Assembly: GCF_004114695.1 (NCBI RefSeq)
Contig: NZ_CP035310.1
Location: 1,285,501-1,349,500 of the forward strand
Length of the DNA: 64,000 nt
Direction: 5' to 3'
Source of the DNA: Erythrobacter sp. HKB08
Lineage (GTDB): Bacteria > Pseudomonadota > Alphaproteobacteria > Sphingomonadales > Sphingomonadaceae
The notes under the pieces were generated by a model. The model saw nothing but the letters and a program-made list of their open reading frames with translations, did not search any database and was not told where the DNA came from. The number at the start of each line of letters is the position of its first letter. Positions within the stretch are counted from its first letter, which is position 1. Made by a program: the position numbers and the translations under genes. Of the stretch, positions 54,168 through 62,579 are shown one piece after another.

Positions 54168-55063
54168 GCGCAGGCCTCATCGCCGGGCCGGAGCTTGCAT
54201 CCGGTTTCGAGCATGTTCTTGGCCCGCGTGCTGTCGGCCGGGCCGCTGTCGCCATTGTCGTAGTCCTCGGCGAGCCAGAAGCAAGATTCGGCTTCGGCAA
54301 AGTCGCTACACGCACGGCCGAGGTAAGTGCGGATCAAGTGCTGGTCCTCATCCTCGCCATGGAGCTCGACAGCCTCCGCCGCAGCGATGCAGGATTTCGA
54401 CGAAGCCCCGGCAGGCGCGGGCGGACAGGCGCCCTTCGCAGCCATTAGGACGTCTGCATTCTCGATCGGGCCGAACTGGTATTTGCCCAACAGGTCCAGA
54501 AACTCGGAACACGTCTCGTAATTGCCGCGCTCACAGCCGAGCGCGAACGCTGCCTTCGCAACTGCGGGATTCTTCTCGACTTCCCTCCCGGTGAGGTGTG
54601 CAAGACCGTAGAGCGAACATCCGTCGCCATCACCTGCTTCGCAGGCCGATGCGAGCAGCGAATAGCGCAGTTCGGTGTGGACCGCTGCAATCTCGGGATC
54701 GACCTGTTCCCGCGACATCTGGAAATAGAGGCTTATGCAGGAACTCGCGCTACCGCGCGCGCAAAGGTCCTGCGCCATGCTGCGGTAAAGCGGGTGGTCC
54801 TTGTAGTCACTGGTCACGATAGAGCAGGCGAGATTGGTCCGGCCCTGTTCGAGCATCGCATCCGGCGTTTCCAGGCAGAGGTTGATCGTGCGCCGCGTCG
54901 CGGCAGCGTGCTCGCCTCGCTCGCGCTGCGCCTTGATGTCTTTCAGTTCGGCAAAAACACGATCCTGATGGGCCTTGAATGCATCATCCTGCGCGCCGAC
55001 CGGCGCGAGCGAGAGCGAACCGGCGAGCGCCGCCAATAGAATGGTCCTGAATCGATCGAGCAT
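54164..55063 (-). CDS. Secreted Cys-rich Sel1-like repeat protein
   Basis: A 299-residue protein with a Sec signal ([20 protein letters not shown]). The mature part has repeating patterns of the kind [20 protein letters not shown] and [20 protein letters not shown], with paired cysteines about 10 residues apart, as in Hcp-like Sel1 repeat proteins. It is periplasmic and probably disulfide-rich. Its function is unknown; such repeats usually bind protein partners. The stop overlaps the ATG of the SDR gene. Confidence 0.72.
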   Translation of the reverse strand: MLDRFRTILLAALAGSLSLAPVGAQDDAFKAHQDRVFAELKDIKAQRERGEHAAATRRTINLCLETPDAMLEQGRTNLACSIVTSDYKDHPLYRSMAQDLCARGSASSCISLYFQMSREQVDPEIAAVHTELRYSLLASACEAGDGDGCSLYGLAHLTGREVEKNPAVAKAAFALGCERGNYETCSEFLDLLGKYQFGPIENADVLMAAKGACPPAPAGASSKSCIAAAEAVELHGEDEDQHLIRTYLGRACSDFAEAESCFWLAEDYDNGDSGPADSTRAKNMLETGCKLRPGDEACA

Positions 55064-55134
55064 ACCACCTCCCCCTTGGGGTAAGTGATAGCTGCTCAGT
55101 CGGTCTTGTCGATGCCCCTGCGGCGATCGTCGGG

Positions 55135-55569
55135 TCAGCTGCCGATGCGCTCGACAAGCCGTGCGATCGTCTGGCCCATCCAGGCTTCATCGACATCTTC
55201 ATAGCGCGCATGGATCGGCTCGCCCTGTGCGACCGTGTAGGCGCTGCGTTCGATCGGGCCGATAGCGGCGATCGCGCGGCCCTTGTCGAGCGCAACACCG
55301 AGGCCGGCAACGCGCTGGCCGTGGACCTTGACGACGAAGCGCTTGGTATTTCCCTCGCCGCCTTCCTCGTTGATCTCGACATCGGTCCGGTCTGCGACAG
55401 CACCTTTGACGAGTTCGACGAGCCGGACGAGCTTGGGTGCTTCATCACGCGCCCAGCGCATGCGTTCGTAATTCTCCGCGTTGATCTTGCGCGAAAGACG
55501 GTCGAGCGCATCGCGCACGGAATCGTCGGAAGTGGCGGCAACAGGGGTGGAAACGGGGCCGTCGACCAT
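55135..55569 (-). CDS. Cytosolic protein of unknown function next to a sigma54-type regulator
   Basis: A 144-residue protein with no signal peptide and no recognised family. It has a helical N-terminal half (SVRDALDRLSRKINAENYER) and a beta-rich middle (VEINEEGGEGNTKRFVVKVH, then VAGLGVALDKGRAIAAIGPI). The tail is helical (AWMGQTIARLVERIG). Only 10 bp separate it from the response-regulator gene upstream on the same strand, so they are probably co-transcribed. A regulatory partner role is possible but unsupported. Confidence 0.65.
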   Translation of the reverse strand: MVDGPVSTPVAATSDDSVRDALDRLSRKINAENYERMRWARDEAPKLVRLVELVKGAVADRTDVEINEEGGEGNTKRFVVKVHGQRVAGLGVALDKGRAIAAIGPIERSAYTVAQGEPIHARYEDVDEAWMGQTIARLVERIGS

Positions 55570-55579
55570 GTGGGAAATC

Positions 55580-57001
55580 CTATGCGGCGTTGTCGATGCC
55601 GAGATCGGCGAGTTTGCGGTAGAGCGTGGAGCGCCCGATGCCGAGACGGCGGGCGACTTCGGTCATGCGGCCGCGATAGTGGCCGATGGCGAGGCGAATG
55701 ACGTCGGCCTCGATCTCTTCGAGCGGGCGCAGGTTGCCGTCGGCTGCGTAGAGCATGACCCCGACGCCTTCCTGTATCGGCTTGGCGCTTTCCTCGCGGA
55801 TCTCGCCGAGCAGCTCGGAAAGCTGCGGGAAGTGGTCGATGGTCAGCGTCTGCCCCTCGCAGAAGACTGCTGCACGGAACAGGACCGCCTGTAGCTGGCG
55901 GACATTGCCCGGCCAGTCGTAGGCCGACAGCAGCGTCAATGCGCTGTCGCTGATCGAGAGCGAGCGAAGCCCCGGCTGTTCCCCGATCTTGCCGAGGAAA
56001 TAGCGCGCGAGCGCCGCGATATCGCCGGGCCGTTCGCGCAGGGCGGGCATGGTGATCTTGGTGCTGGAGATTTCCTTCAGCAGATCCGGGTGGAAATGCC
56101 CCTGATCGTTGAGATCGGCGAGCGGCAGGTTGCTCGCGCTCAGCAGGCGCACATCGACGCGGAAGCCGTGCTTCGCGCCGACCGGACGGACGATGCCGCT
56201 GCGCAGCGTCTCGGCAAGCTTGGCCTGCAGATCCTCGCTCAGCCGGTCGATCTCGTCGATCACCAGCGTGCCGCCGTCGCAGTGCTGCAAGGCGCCGATC
56301 TGGCGGTCGAATGCACCCGGAAAGGCGTTCTGCTCATGTCCGAAGAGGACGGATTCGATGGAATTCGCCGGTACGCCGCGGGCGTTGATCAGGCGGAAAG
56401 GAGCCTTGGCGCGCGGGCTTGCCGCATGCATCGCACGCAGCAGCATTTCCTTGCCGGTGCCGCTCTCGCCCTCGATCAGCACGCTGCCGTGGCCGCGCGC
56501 CGCCTTGGCCGCCTTTGCCAATGCCGCCCGGAAGTTGGGCGCGGTTCCGATCATCGAATCGAAGTCGAGCAGCGGCGAGAGTTTCTCGGTCAGCGGCTGC
56601 AGTTCGTCGCGCGGCGCTTCCTGCTTGGTTGCACTGCGCAGCGCCTGCATCAACCGGTCCGGAGCGACCGGCTTGATGAGATAATCGTTTGCGCCTGCGC
56701 GCATTGCCTCGACTGCCAGCAGCGGGGAGGCGCTGGCGGTCAGCATGAGGATTGGCAGGCCGGGGCGGCGTTCCTTCAATTGGCGAATCAGCTCGCAGGC
56801 ATCGTCACCCGGCACCCACTGGTCGAGGATGATGGCGGACAGCTGCATGCCCTGCCGCGTGCCAAGGGTGGCAATCGCCGTCTCGGAATCGGACACGACG
56901 AGCGTGCGCCATCCCTCGCGTGCAGCGAGTGCGGTGATGAGCCGGCTCTGCGCCGGTTCATCGTCGATAAGCATCAGCAAGCGCGAATCGCTTTCGGCCA
57001 T
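55580..57001 (-). CDS. Sigma54-type AAA+ response regulator with altered GAFTGA loop
   Basis: A 473-residue NtrC-like protein: receiver with D60 (AIILDQWVPGDDACEL), AAA+ core with Walker A GESGTGKE at 178-185 and Walker B GTLVIDEID at 244-252, and a Fis-type helix-turn-helix (RRLGIGRSTLYRKLADLG). The sigma54-contacting loop is NAFPGA at 225-230 instead of GAFTGA. The substitution of G and T in that loop usually abolishes sigma54 activation, so it may act as a sigma70-dependent regulator or a repressor. Start 57001 is chosen; 57019 is also possible. No kinase gene is adjacent. Confidence 0.88.
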   Translation of the reverse strand: MAESDSRLLMLIDDEPAQSRLITALAAREGWRTLVVSDSETAIATLGTRQGMQLSAIILDQWVPGDDACELIRQLKERRPGLPILMLTASASPLLAVEAMRAGANDYLIKPVAPDRLMQALRSATKQEAPRDELQPLTEKLSPLLDFDSMIGTAPNFRAALAKAAKAARGHGSVLIEGESGTGKEMLLRAMHAASPRAKAPFRLINARGVPANSIESVLFGHEQNAFPGAFDRQIGALQHCDGGTLVIDEIDRLSEDLQAKLAETLRSGIVRPVGAKHGFRVDVRLLSASNLPLADLNDQGHFHPDLLKEISSTKITMPALRERPGDIAALARYFLGKIGEQPGLRSLSISDSALTLLSAYDWPGNVRQLQAVLFRAAVFCEGQTLTIDHFPQLSELLGEIREESAKPIQEGVGVMLYAADGNLRPLEEIEADVIRLAIGHYRGRMTEVARRLGIGRSTLYRKLADLGIDNAA

Positions 57002-57091
57002 GTGTCCCGTCCGTCCCATGGTGAAACAGGCGTCCCGTTTAGGGTCAGGGAGTAAAGGTCCGATTAAGGGTAAGAACTGCTCGTCGCGCTC

Positions 57092-57120
57092 TTGAAGCGC
57101 TTCACCACCCGCGATAGACC
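57092..57120 (+). promoter_or_regulatory. Weak candidate promoter for the oxidase-like peptide and pnt genes
   Basis: TTGAAG (57092-57097) and TAGACC (57115-57120) are 17 bp apart. This is the best match in front of the small gene at 57158 and the pnt operon. Confidence 0.3.
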
Positions 57121-57157
57121 CTGCGCCGATACGAAAACTCTATTGGGGAACCCAAGA

Positions 57158-57280
57158 ATGTCCGCAAACGACATGAAAGCTGCTGAAAAAACCTATGGCG
57201 GCTTCATCGCATCGCTCAAATGGGCCGTGCCGCTGATTGCCCTGATCGCCCTCGTGGTGGTCGTGCTGATCGCAGACTGA
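57158..57280 (+). CDS. aa3-type cytochrome c oxidase subunit IV-like peptide
   Basis: A 40-residue protein with one transmembrane helix (MSANDMKAAEKTYGGFIASL then KWAVPLIALIALVVVVLIAD). The motif KTYGGFIxxxKW and the single helix match the bacterial aa3 oxidase subunit IV family (PF07835). No oxidase gene is nearby; the 13-bp gap to pntA suggests co-transcription with the transhydrogenase, an unusual place for it. Very short, so the family call is moderate. Confidence 0.7.
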   Translation: MSANDMKAAEKTYGGFIASLKWAVPLIALIALVVVVLIAD

Positions 57281-57293
57281 TACCGAACGTATC

Positions 57294-58415
57294 TTGCGCA
57301 TAGCGACCCTGAAAGAGCGCGCAGCGGGGGAAACGCGCGTTTCAGTGACGCCCGAGACGGTGAAGAAATTCATCGCACTCGGAGCGGAAATGGCTGTCGA
57401 GGAGGGCGCCGGGGAGGGCGCCTCAATCTCCGACGAGGCCTATCGCGAAGCCGGAGCAGAAGTCACCACCGGGCCGAAAGCGGTCGCGGGGGCCGACATC
57501 GTGCTCGGCGTCCAGGCACCTGACGTCATGACGCTCGCCGGAGCGAAGGATGGCGCGTGGGTGGCTGCCACCTTCGATCCCTTCCGCGACAAGGCGCGTG
57601 TCGAGGCCTACGCGAAAGCGGGCTTCGAGGCGCTGTCGATGGAATTCATGCCGCGCATCACGCGTGCGCAGAGCATGGACGTGCTCTCCAGCCAGTCGAA
57701 CCTTGCAGGCTACAAGGCGGTGCTCGCAGCGGCGGACGAGTTCGGCCGCGCCTTTCCGATGATGATGACTGCCGCTGGGACGATCCACGCGGCGAAGGCC
57801 TTCATCATGGGTGTCGGCGTTGCAGGCTTGCAGGCCATCGCGACCGCTCGCCGCCTCGGTGCGCAGGTTTCCGCGACCGACGTACGCTCGGCGACCAAGG
57901 AGCAGATCCAGTCGCTCGGCGCGAAGCCGATCTTCGTCGAAAGCGTCGAGGGTATCGAGGGCGAAGGCTCGGGCGGCTATGCCACCGAGATGAGCGAGGA
58001 ATACCAGAAGGCGCAGGCCGAGCTGGTATCCGGCCACATCGCCAAGCAGGACATCGTCATCACCACCGCGCTCATCCCGGGCCGCGATGCACCGCGCCTG
58101 ATTTCGGACGCGCAGATCGCGACGATGAAACCGGGCAGCGTGATCTTCGACCTCGCCGTAGCGCAAGGCGGCAATGTCGAGGGGAGCGAGGCCGACAAGG
58201 TCGTGGTGAAACACGGCGTGAAGATCATGGGCTTCTCCAACACGCCCGCGCATCTCGCCGCCGATGCATCGGCGCTGTTTGCGCGCAACCTCTACAACTT
58301 CCTCTCCGCCTTCTGGGACAAGGACGCGGGCAAGCCGGTTCTCGACGAGGAAATCGGCGATGCGATCCGCCTGACGCAGGGCGGCAAGGTCGTAAACGAG
58401 AGGCTCCAAGGGTGA
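57294..58415 (+). CDS. pntA: NAD(P) transhydrogenase subunit alpha, part 1 (soluble domain)
   Basis: The 373-residue NAD(H)-binding domain I of proton-translocating transhydrogenase. It opens MRIATLKERAAGETRVSVTP, a start seen at a TTG (57294) with no Shine-Dalgarno. NAD-binding VGVAGLQAIATARRLGAQV and the conserved SAFWDKDAG near the end are present. In the two-part alpha form the membrane domain is a separate small protein, here at 58806. An unrelated secreted-protein gene lies between the two, which is unusual. Confidence 0.93.
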   Translation: MRIATLKERAAGETRVSVTPETVKKFIALGAEMAVEEGAGEGASISDEAYREAGAEVTTGPKAVAGADIVLGVQAPDVMTLAGAKDGAWVAATFDPFRDKARVEAYAKAGFEALSMEFMPRITRAQSMDVLSSQSNLAGYKAVLAAADEFGRAFPMMMTAAGTIHAAKAFIMGVGVAGLQAIATARRLGAQVSATDVRSATKEQIQSLGAKPIFVESVEGIEGEGSGGYATEMSEEYQKAQAELVSGHIAKQDIVITTALIPGRDAPRLISDAQIATMKPGSVIFDLAVAQGGNVEGSEADKVVVKHGVKIMGFSNTPAHLAADASALFARNLYNFLSAFWDKDAGKPVLDEEIGDAIRLTQGGKVVNERLQG

Positions 58416-58804
58416 GGGCGCTAGTCGCACTCGCTGCACTGTTACTGCTTGCCGGAAATGCGCCGGAAGAAGAGCCGCAGGGCGAGCCGCCGCATCCTAT
58501 CGAGGGCGAATGGACGGTCGATTTGCGGCTGTCGATTTCCGACCCGCCCTATACGCAGCCGATGGAAATCCGCCTGTCGCACACCAACGAAGTGACCGGC
58601 ATTTTCTACGGCTCGCAGATCGAGGCCGGGAAGCTCGGCTCGGCTCAGGGGCGCGAATGCATCGCGTTCCGCACAAGCGACAATTCGGGTGCCTACCAGC
58701 ATTCCGCCTGCCTCGTAGGCGCGGTGCTGGTCGGACAGAGCTGGTCGGAGGGGCGCGGCTTCGTACTGCCGTGGACCGCCACTCCGACGGCATCGGGGGA
58801 CTGA
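58412..58804 (+). CDS. Secreted protein of unknown function inside the pnt operon
   Basis: A 130-residue protein starting at a GTG (58412) that overlaps the pntA stop, with its own stop one base before the next ATG region. A signal peptide is visible (MRALVALAALLLLAGNAPEE). The mature part includes PIEGEWTVDLRLSISD and EVTGIFYGSQIEAGKLG, which look like a small beta-barrel. No family is recognised. It is inserted between the soluble and membrane parts of the transhydrogenase. Confidence 0.7.
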   Translation: MRALVALAALLLLAGNAPEEEPQGEPPHPIEGEWTVDLRLSISDPPYTQPMEIRLSHTNEVTGIFYGSQIEAGKLGSAQGRECIAFRTSDNSGAYQHSACLVGAVLVGQSWSEGRGFVLPWTATPTASGD

Positions 58805-58805
58805 C

Positions 58806-59090
58806 ATGGACTTCATTTCCATCCTATCGATTTTCGTGCTGGCGTGTTTCGTCGGCTATTACGTGGTCTGGTCGGTTACGCCCGCGCTGCACACGCCGCT
58901 GATGGCGGTGACCAATGCGATTTCCTCGGTGATCATCGTCGGCGCGCTCATCGCGAGTGCCGAGGCGGGTAGCCTCGTTGCCAAGTGGCTCGGCCTTGCC
59001 GCCGTCGTACTGGCTAGCGTGAACATCTTCGGCGGCTTTGCCGTCACCGAGCGCATGCTCGCGATGTACAAGAAGAAGGAGAAGAAGTGA
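58806..59090 (+). CDS. NAD(P) transhydrogenase subunit alpha, part 2 (membrane domain)
   Basis: A 94-residue membrane protein with three transmembrane helices, the alpha-2 (PntAB) segment. ALHTPLMAVTNAISSVIIVG is the hallmark, with KWLGLAAVVLASVNIFGGFA and the ending TERMLAMYKKKEKK. It forms part of the proton channel with PntB. The stop overlaps the pntB ATG, so the two are translationally coupled. Confidence 0.92.
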   Translation: MDFISILSIFVLACFVGYYVVWSVTPALHTPLMAVTNAISSVIIVGALIASAEAGSLVAKWLGLAAVVLASVNIFGGFAVTERMLAMYKKKEKK

Positions 59091-60526
59091 TGTTCTCCTT
59101 CCTTGCAGCCGGGGCCGAAAGCGGCGGCGTGAACCCGTGGGTTGCGCTCGCCTATCTCGTTGCTGGCATCTTCTTCATCCTGGCGCTTCGCGGGCTTTCG
59201 AGCCCGAGCACCAGCCGCGCGGGCAACCGCTTCGGCATGGCAGGGATGCTCATCGCCGTCATTACTACGCTGGTGACGCACGAAGTTGCGAGCCTGCCGG
59301 AAATCGGCGTGGCGATGTTCCTCGGCGGGATCATCGGCTTCACCATCGCGCGGCGCATCGCCATGACCGCGATGCCGGAACTGGTTGCTGCGTTCCACTC
59401 GCTCGTCGGTCTCGCTGCGGTGCTGGTCGGCTGGGCGGCCTATCTCGAACCGGGTGCTTTCGGCCTACTCGATGGCGATACGATTGCGACTGTCAGCCGC
59501 GTGGAAATGGCGCTGGGCGTCGCGATCGGTGCGATTACCTTCTCAGGCTCCGTGATCGCCTTTGCCAAGCTTTCGGGCAAAATGAGTGGCGCGCCGATCC
59601 TGCTGCCCGCACGTCACGTAATCAACCTCGGCACGCTGGTCGCCATCATCGTGCTGACCGCGCTCTTCGCGATGGGCCAGGTGGCGAGCCAGGAATATTT
59701 CATCGCCATCACTGTGCTGGCATTCGTCGTCGGTTTCCTGCTGATCATCCCGATCGGCGGGGCTGATATGCCGGTCGTGGTCTCGATGCTGAATTCCTAT
59801 TCGGGCTGGGCCGCTGCGGCGATGGGCTTCACCCTCGGCAACACCGCGATGATCATAACTGGCGCGCTGGTCGGCGCGTCGGGTGCGATCCTCAGCTACA
59901 TCATGTGCCGCGCGATGAACCGCAGCTTCATCTCGGTCATTGCGGGCGGTTTCGGTGCCGATGCGAGCGCGGGCGGCGGCGGTGGGGGCGAGCAGCGTCC
60001 CTACAAGACCGGCAGCGCGGAAGACGCCGCCTACATGCTCGAACAGGCCGAGAAGGTCATCATCATCCCGGGCTACGGCATGGCGGTCGCGCAGGCGCAG
60101 CATGCGCTGCGTGAAATGTGCGACCTGCTCGAAGAACAGGGTGTCGAAGTGAAGTTCGCCATCCACCCTGTCGCGGGGCGCATGCCGGGGCACATGAACG
60201 TGCTGCTGGCCGAAGCGAGCGTCGATTACGACAAGGTCTTCGAGCTTGAGGACATCAATAGCGAATTCGCACAGGCCGATGTCGCCTTCATCATCGGCGC
60301 GAACGACGTGGTGAACCCGGCCGCCAAGACGGACAAGAGCTCGCCCATTTACGGCATGCCGGTGTTCGACGTCGACAAGGCCAAGCAGGTCTTCTTCATC
60401 AAGCGCTCGATGGGCGGGGTCGGCTATGCGGGCGTCGACAACGACGTTTTCTACATGGACCAGACCGTGATGCTGCTGTCCGATGCGAAGAAGATGGTCG
60501 AGGAAATCGTGAAGGCGCTCGACTGA
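59090..60526 (+). CDS. pntB: NAD(P) transhydrogenase subunit beta
   Basis: A 478-residue protein: eight or nine transmembrane helices (domain II; GGADMPVVVSMLNSYSGWAA is a conserved segment), then the NADP(H)-binding domain III with IIIPGYGMAVAQAQHALREM and GANDVVNPAAK. A six-glycine run (SAGGGGGGEQRP) forms the linker. It couples hydride transfer from NADH to NADP+ with proton movement, supplying NADPH. The ATG at 59090 has AAGGAG upstream and overlaps the previous stop. Confidence 0.94.
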   Translation: MFSFLAAGAESGGVNPWVALAYLVAGIFFILALRGLSSPSTSRAGNRFGMAGMLIAVITTLVTHEVASLPEIGVAMFLGGIIGFTIARRIAMTAMPELVAAFHSLVGLAAVLVGWAAYLEPGAFGLLDGDTIATVSRVEMALGVAIGAITFSGSVIAFAKLSGKMSGAPILLPARHVINLGTLVAIIVLTALFAMGQVASQEYFIAITVLAFVVGFLLIIPIGGADMPVVVSMLNSYSGWAAAAMGFTLGNTAMIITGALVGASGAILSYIMCRAMNRSFISVIAGGFGADASAGGGGGGEQRPYKTGSAEDAAYMLEQAEKVIIIPGYGMAVAQAQHALREMCDLLEEQGVEVKFAIHPVAGRMPGHMNVLLAEASVDYDKVFELEDINSEFAQADVAFIIGANDVVNPAAKTDKSSPIYGMPVFDVDKAKQVFFIKRSMGGVGYAGVDNDVFYMDQTVMLLSDAKKMVEEIVKALD

Positions 60527-60846
60527 TGCGGCTTCTGCTGCTGCCGCTCGGCGCGGCGCTGCTGCTGACCGGCTGCATCGACAAGATCGCGGAGAGCCGC
60601 GTCAAATCCGCACTGCTCGATGCAGGGCTGAGCGAGCGCAACAGCGCCTGCATGGCCGAGCGGATGGTCGACCGCCTGTCGATCTCCCAGCTGCGAAAGC
60701 TGGAGAACCTCGCCCCTCGCGAAGGCGAACCGAAGAAGCCGACGTCGCTCTCCGGTTACGTAGAACGCGTCCGCCGTGTCGGGGATGTCGAGGTTCTGAC
60801 CGTGACCAGCAGTTCCGCCGCCCTGTGCGCAGCGGGCTTCGGCTGA
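60526..60846 (+). CDS. Small lipoprotein of unknown function
   Basis: A 106-residue protein with a lipoprotein signal (MRLLLLPLGAALLLTGC, C17) and a short helical domain (IAESRVKSALLDAGLSERNS, MVDRLSISQLRKLENLA). Two further cysteines (SACMAE, AALCAAGFG) may pair. No family recognised. The ATG overlaps the pntB stop, so it is the last gene of the pnt operon. Confidence 0.7.
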   Translation: MRLLLLPLGAALLLTGCIDKIAESRVKSALLDAGLSERNSACMAERMVDRLSISQLRKLENLAPREGEPKKPTSLSGYVERVRRVGDVEVLTVTSSSAALCAAGFG

Positions 60847-60852
60847 GCGCCG

Positions 60853-61269
60853 TCAGGCGCGGGTGAAATTCGCCGTCCGGCAGAACAGCAGGACGCAGCC
60901 CTTCACCTTCAGCGTGTTACCGCTGCGCCAGACCTGCGCATCGAAATAGCGTCCGTCTTCCGGGCTATAGCCTTCACCCTTGAAGCGGCTGCCGTCGGCG
61001 GTGAGGTCCCAGAAAATCCGGAGGCCAAGCAGCTTGCGATCGCGCAGGGCCGCCTTGGGGTTCTCCGTATCGCGCGCACCGCCTGCCGGTTCGGGCACGA
61101 GAAACCGGTCGATCCGCCCGCACATCGCATTGCCGCACTTGTAGAACGCGATGACCGAACGCCCGTCATCGGTCTTCCATTTGCCCTCGATCGAAGCGGG
61201 CGAAGCCTGCGCCGTACCGGCAGTCAGGGCGGCTCCGGCAAAGGCCAGGGCAAGTGCAATCTTCCTCAT
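60853..61269 (-). CDS. DUF2147 secreted protein
   Basis: A 138-residue protein with a Sec signal (IALALAFAGAALTAGTAQAS) and the DUF2147 pattern: IEGKWKTDDGRSVIAFYKCG, FWDLTADGSRFKGEGYSPED, then VWRSGNTLKVKGCVLLFCRT. DUF2147 is a lipocalin-like small barrel of unknown role; GSRFKGEGYSPEDG is its typical loop. It is convergent with the lipoprotein at 60526. Confidence 0.85.
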   Translation of the reverse strand: MRKIALALAFAGAALTAGTAQASPASIEGKWKTDDGRSVIAFYKCGNAMCGRIDRFLVPEPAGGARDTENPKAALRDRKLLGLRIFWDLTADGSRFKGEGYSPEDGRYFDAQVWRSGNTLKVKGCVLLFCRTANFTRA

Positions 61270-61367
61270 TCGGGCATCCTTTCGCGTTTCCTAGTGATAC
61301 GCTGCGCAGCGGGACTTGGTTTCACCGGCCACTTCGCGCAGGATGGCCGCAAGAGGGAGAGATTGCC

Positions 61368-62579
61368 ATGCCGAAACTGAACCTTGCCTGTTGCGCCGCT
61401 TTCGCAGCGCTCGTCGCCGCCAATCCGGCACTGGCCGAAACCATTACGGTCGAAGCGGGCGAGGGCGCACAGGAACGGCTGCAGGAAGCGCTGATCCTTG
61501 CAGGCGAGGGCGACGAGATCGTCCTCGGCGAAGGGCGCTTCGTCCTGACCGACGGCCTCAGCCTCGATGTCGACGGAGTGACCGTGCGCGGTGCGGGGAT
61601 GGACGAAACCGTGCTCGATTTCACGACCCAGCAGGGTGCGGGCGAAGGCCTGCTGGTGACGAGCGACAATGTCACCCTGCGCGACTTCGCGCTGGAGAAC
61701 CCGAAGGGTGACGGGGTCAAGTCAAAGGGCGCCGACAACATCGTCTACAGCCGCATCCGCGTCACCTGGACCAACGGGCCCGACCCGGACAACGGTGCCT
61801 ACGGCATCTATCCGGTCGAAAGCACCGGCGTGCTGGTGACCGGATCGAAAGTCTCGGGCGCGTCCGACGCAGGGATCTATGTCGGCCAGAGCAAGGACAT
61901 CACTGTCCGCAATTCGATCGTCGAGGCGAATGTCGCCGGGATCGAGATCGAGAATAGCCGCAATGCGCTGGTCGAGAACAATATCGCCACGCGTAACACC
62001 GGCGGCCTGCTCGTATTCGACCTGCCGAACCTGCCGGTGATGGGCGGCGGCAACGTGATCCTGCGCCGCAATCTCGTGGTCGACAACGACACGGCGAATT
62101 TCGCGCCGCCGGGCAATATCGTCGCCGGCGTAAGGCGCGGAACGGGCATCCTGGTGATGGCCAACGACGGCGTGCTGGTCGAGGACAACATCCTCGAAAA
62201 CAATCCCACGGCGCATGTGATGGTGATCGCCTACACCCAGCCCTACGAGGACGAGCGCTACAATCCCTTCGCGCGCAATGTCGTTGTCGGCGAGAACACA
62301 TTCGGTCGGGGCGGCGACGATCCGCAGCTCGATGGCGGCGAGATGCTGGTCGCAGCCTTCGGCGGCTCGCTGCCGCCGGTCATGTGGGACGGCGTGGCCG
62401 AAGGCGATACCGGCCTGACCGTGGTCGATGGCGTTGCCGGCTGGTCGCTCAATCTCTCATCGCCCGGACAGGACCCCGCAACCGGTTCGCCCGGACCGCT
62501 GCAGGTCGCGCAGCCGAGCTATGAATTCGACACCGCATCGGTGGGCGCACCGGCTGAACTGGAGGCGCGGATCAAGTGA
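61368..62579 (+). CDS. Secreted parallel beta-helix protein
   Basis: A 403-residue protein with a Sec signal (LNLACCAAFAALVAANPALA). The mature protein is a right-handed parallel beta-helix (NosD/periplasmic copper-binding type repeats): SDNVTLRDFALENPKGDGVK, GVLVTGSKVSGASDAGIYVG, NALVENNIATRNTGGLLVF. This type is found paired with a diheme cytochrome c of the SO2930/HNE_0200 group, as it is here, with the next gene overlapping its stop. The ATG at 61368 has GAGGGAGAG upstream. Function of the pair is unknown. Confidence 0.88.
   Translation: MPKLNLACCAAFAALVAANPALAETITVEAGEGAQERLQEALILAGEGDEIVLGEGRFVLTDGLSLDVDGVTVRGAGMDETVLDFTTQQGAGEGLLVTSDNVTLRDFALENPKGDGVKSKGADNIVYSRIRVTWTNGPDPDNGAYGIYPVESTGVLVTGSKVSGASDAGIYVGQSKDITVRNSIVEANVAGIEIENSRNALVENNIATRNTGGLLVFDLPNLPVMGGGNVILRRNLVVDNDTANFAPPGNIVAGVRRGTGILVMANDGVLVEDNILENNPTAHVMVIAYTQPYEDERYNPFARNVVVGENTFGRGGDDPQLDGGEMLVAAFGGSLPPVMWDGVAEGDTGLTVVDGVAGWSLNLSSPGQDPATGSPGPLQVAQPSYEFDTASVGAPAELEARIK

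Noticed and set aside
57053-57067. TAAA-N7-TTAA upstream of the sigma54-type regulator as a CtrA site
   Set aside because: One half is altered and a single AT-containing match is not enough. I leave it as suggestive only.
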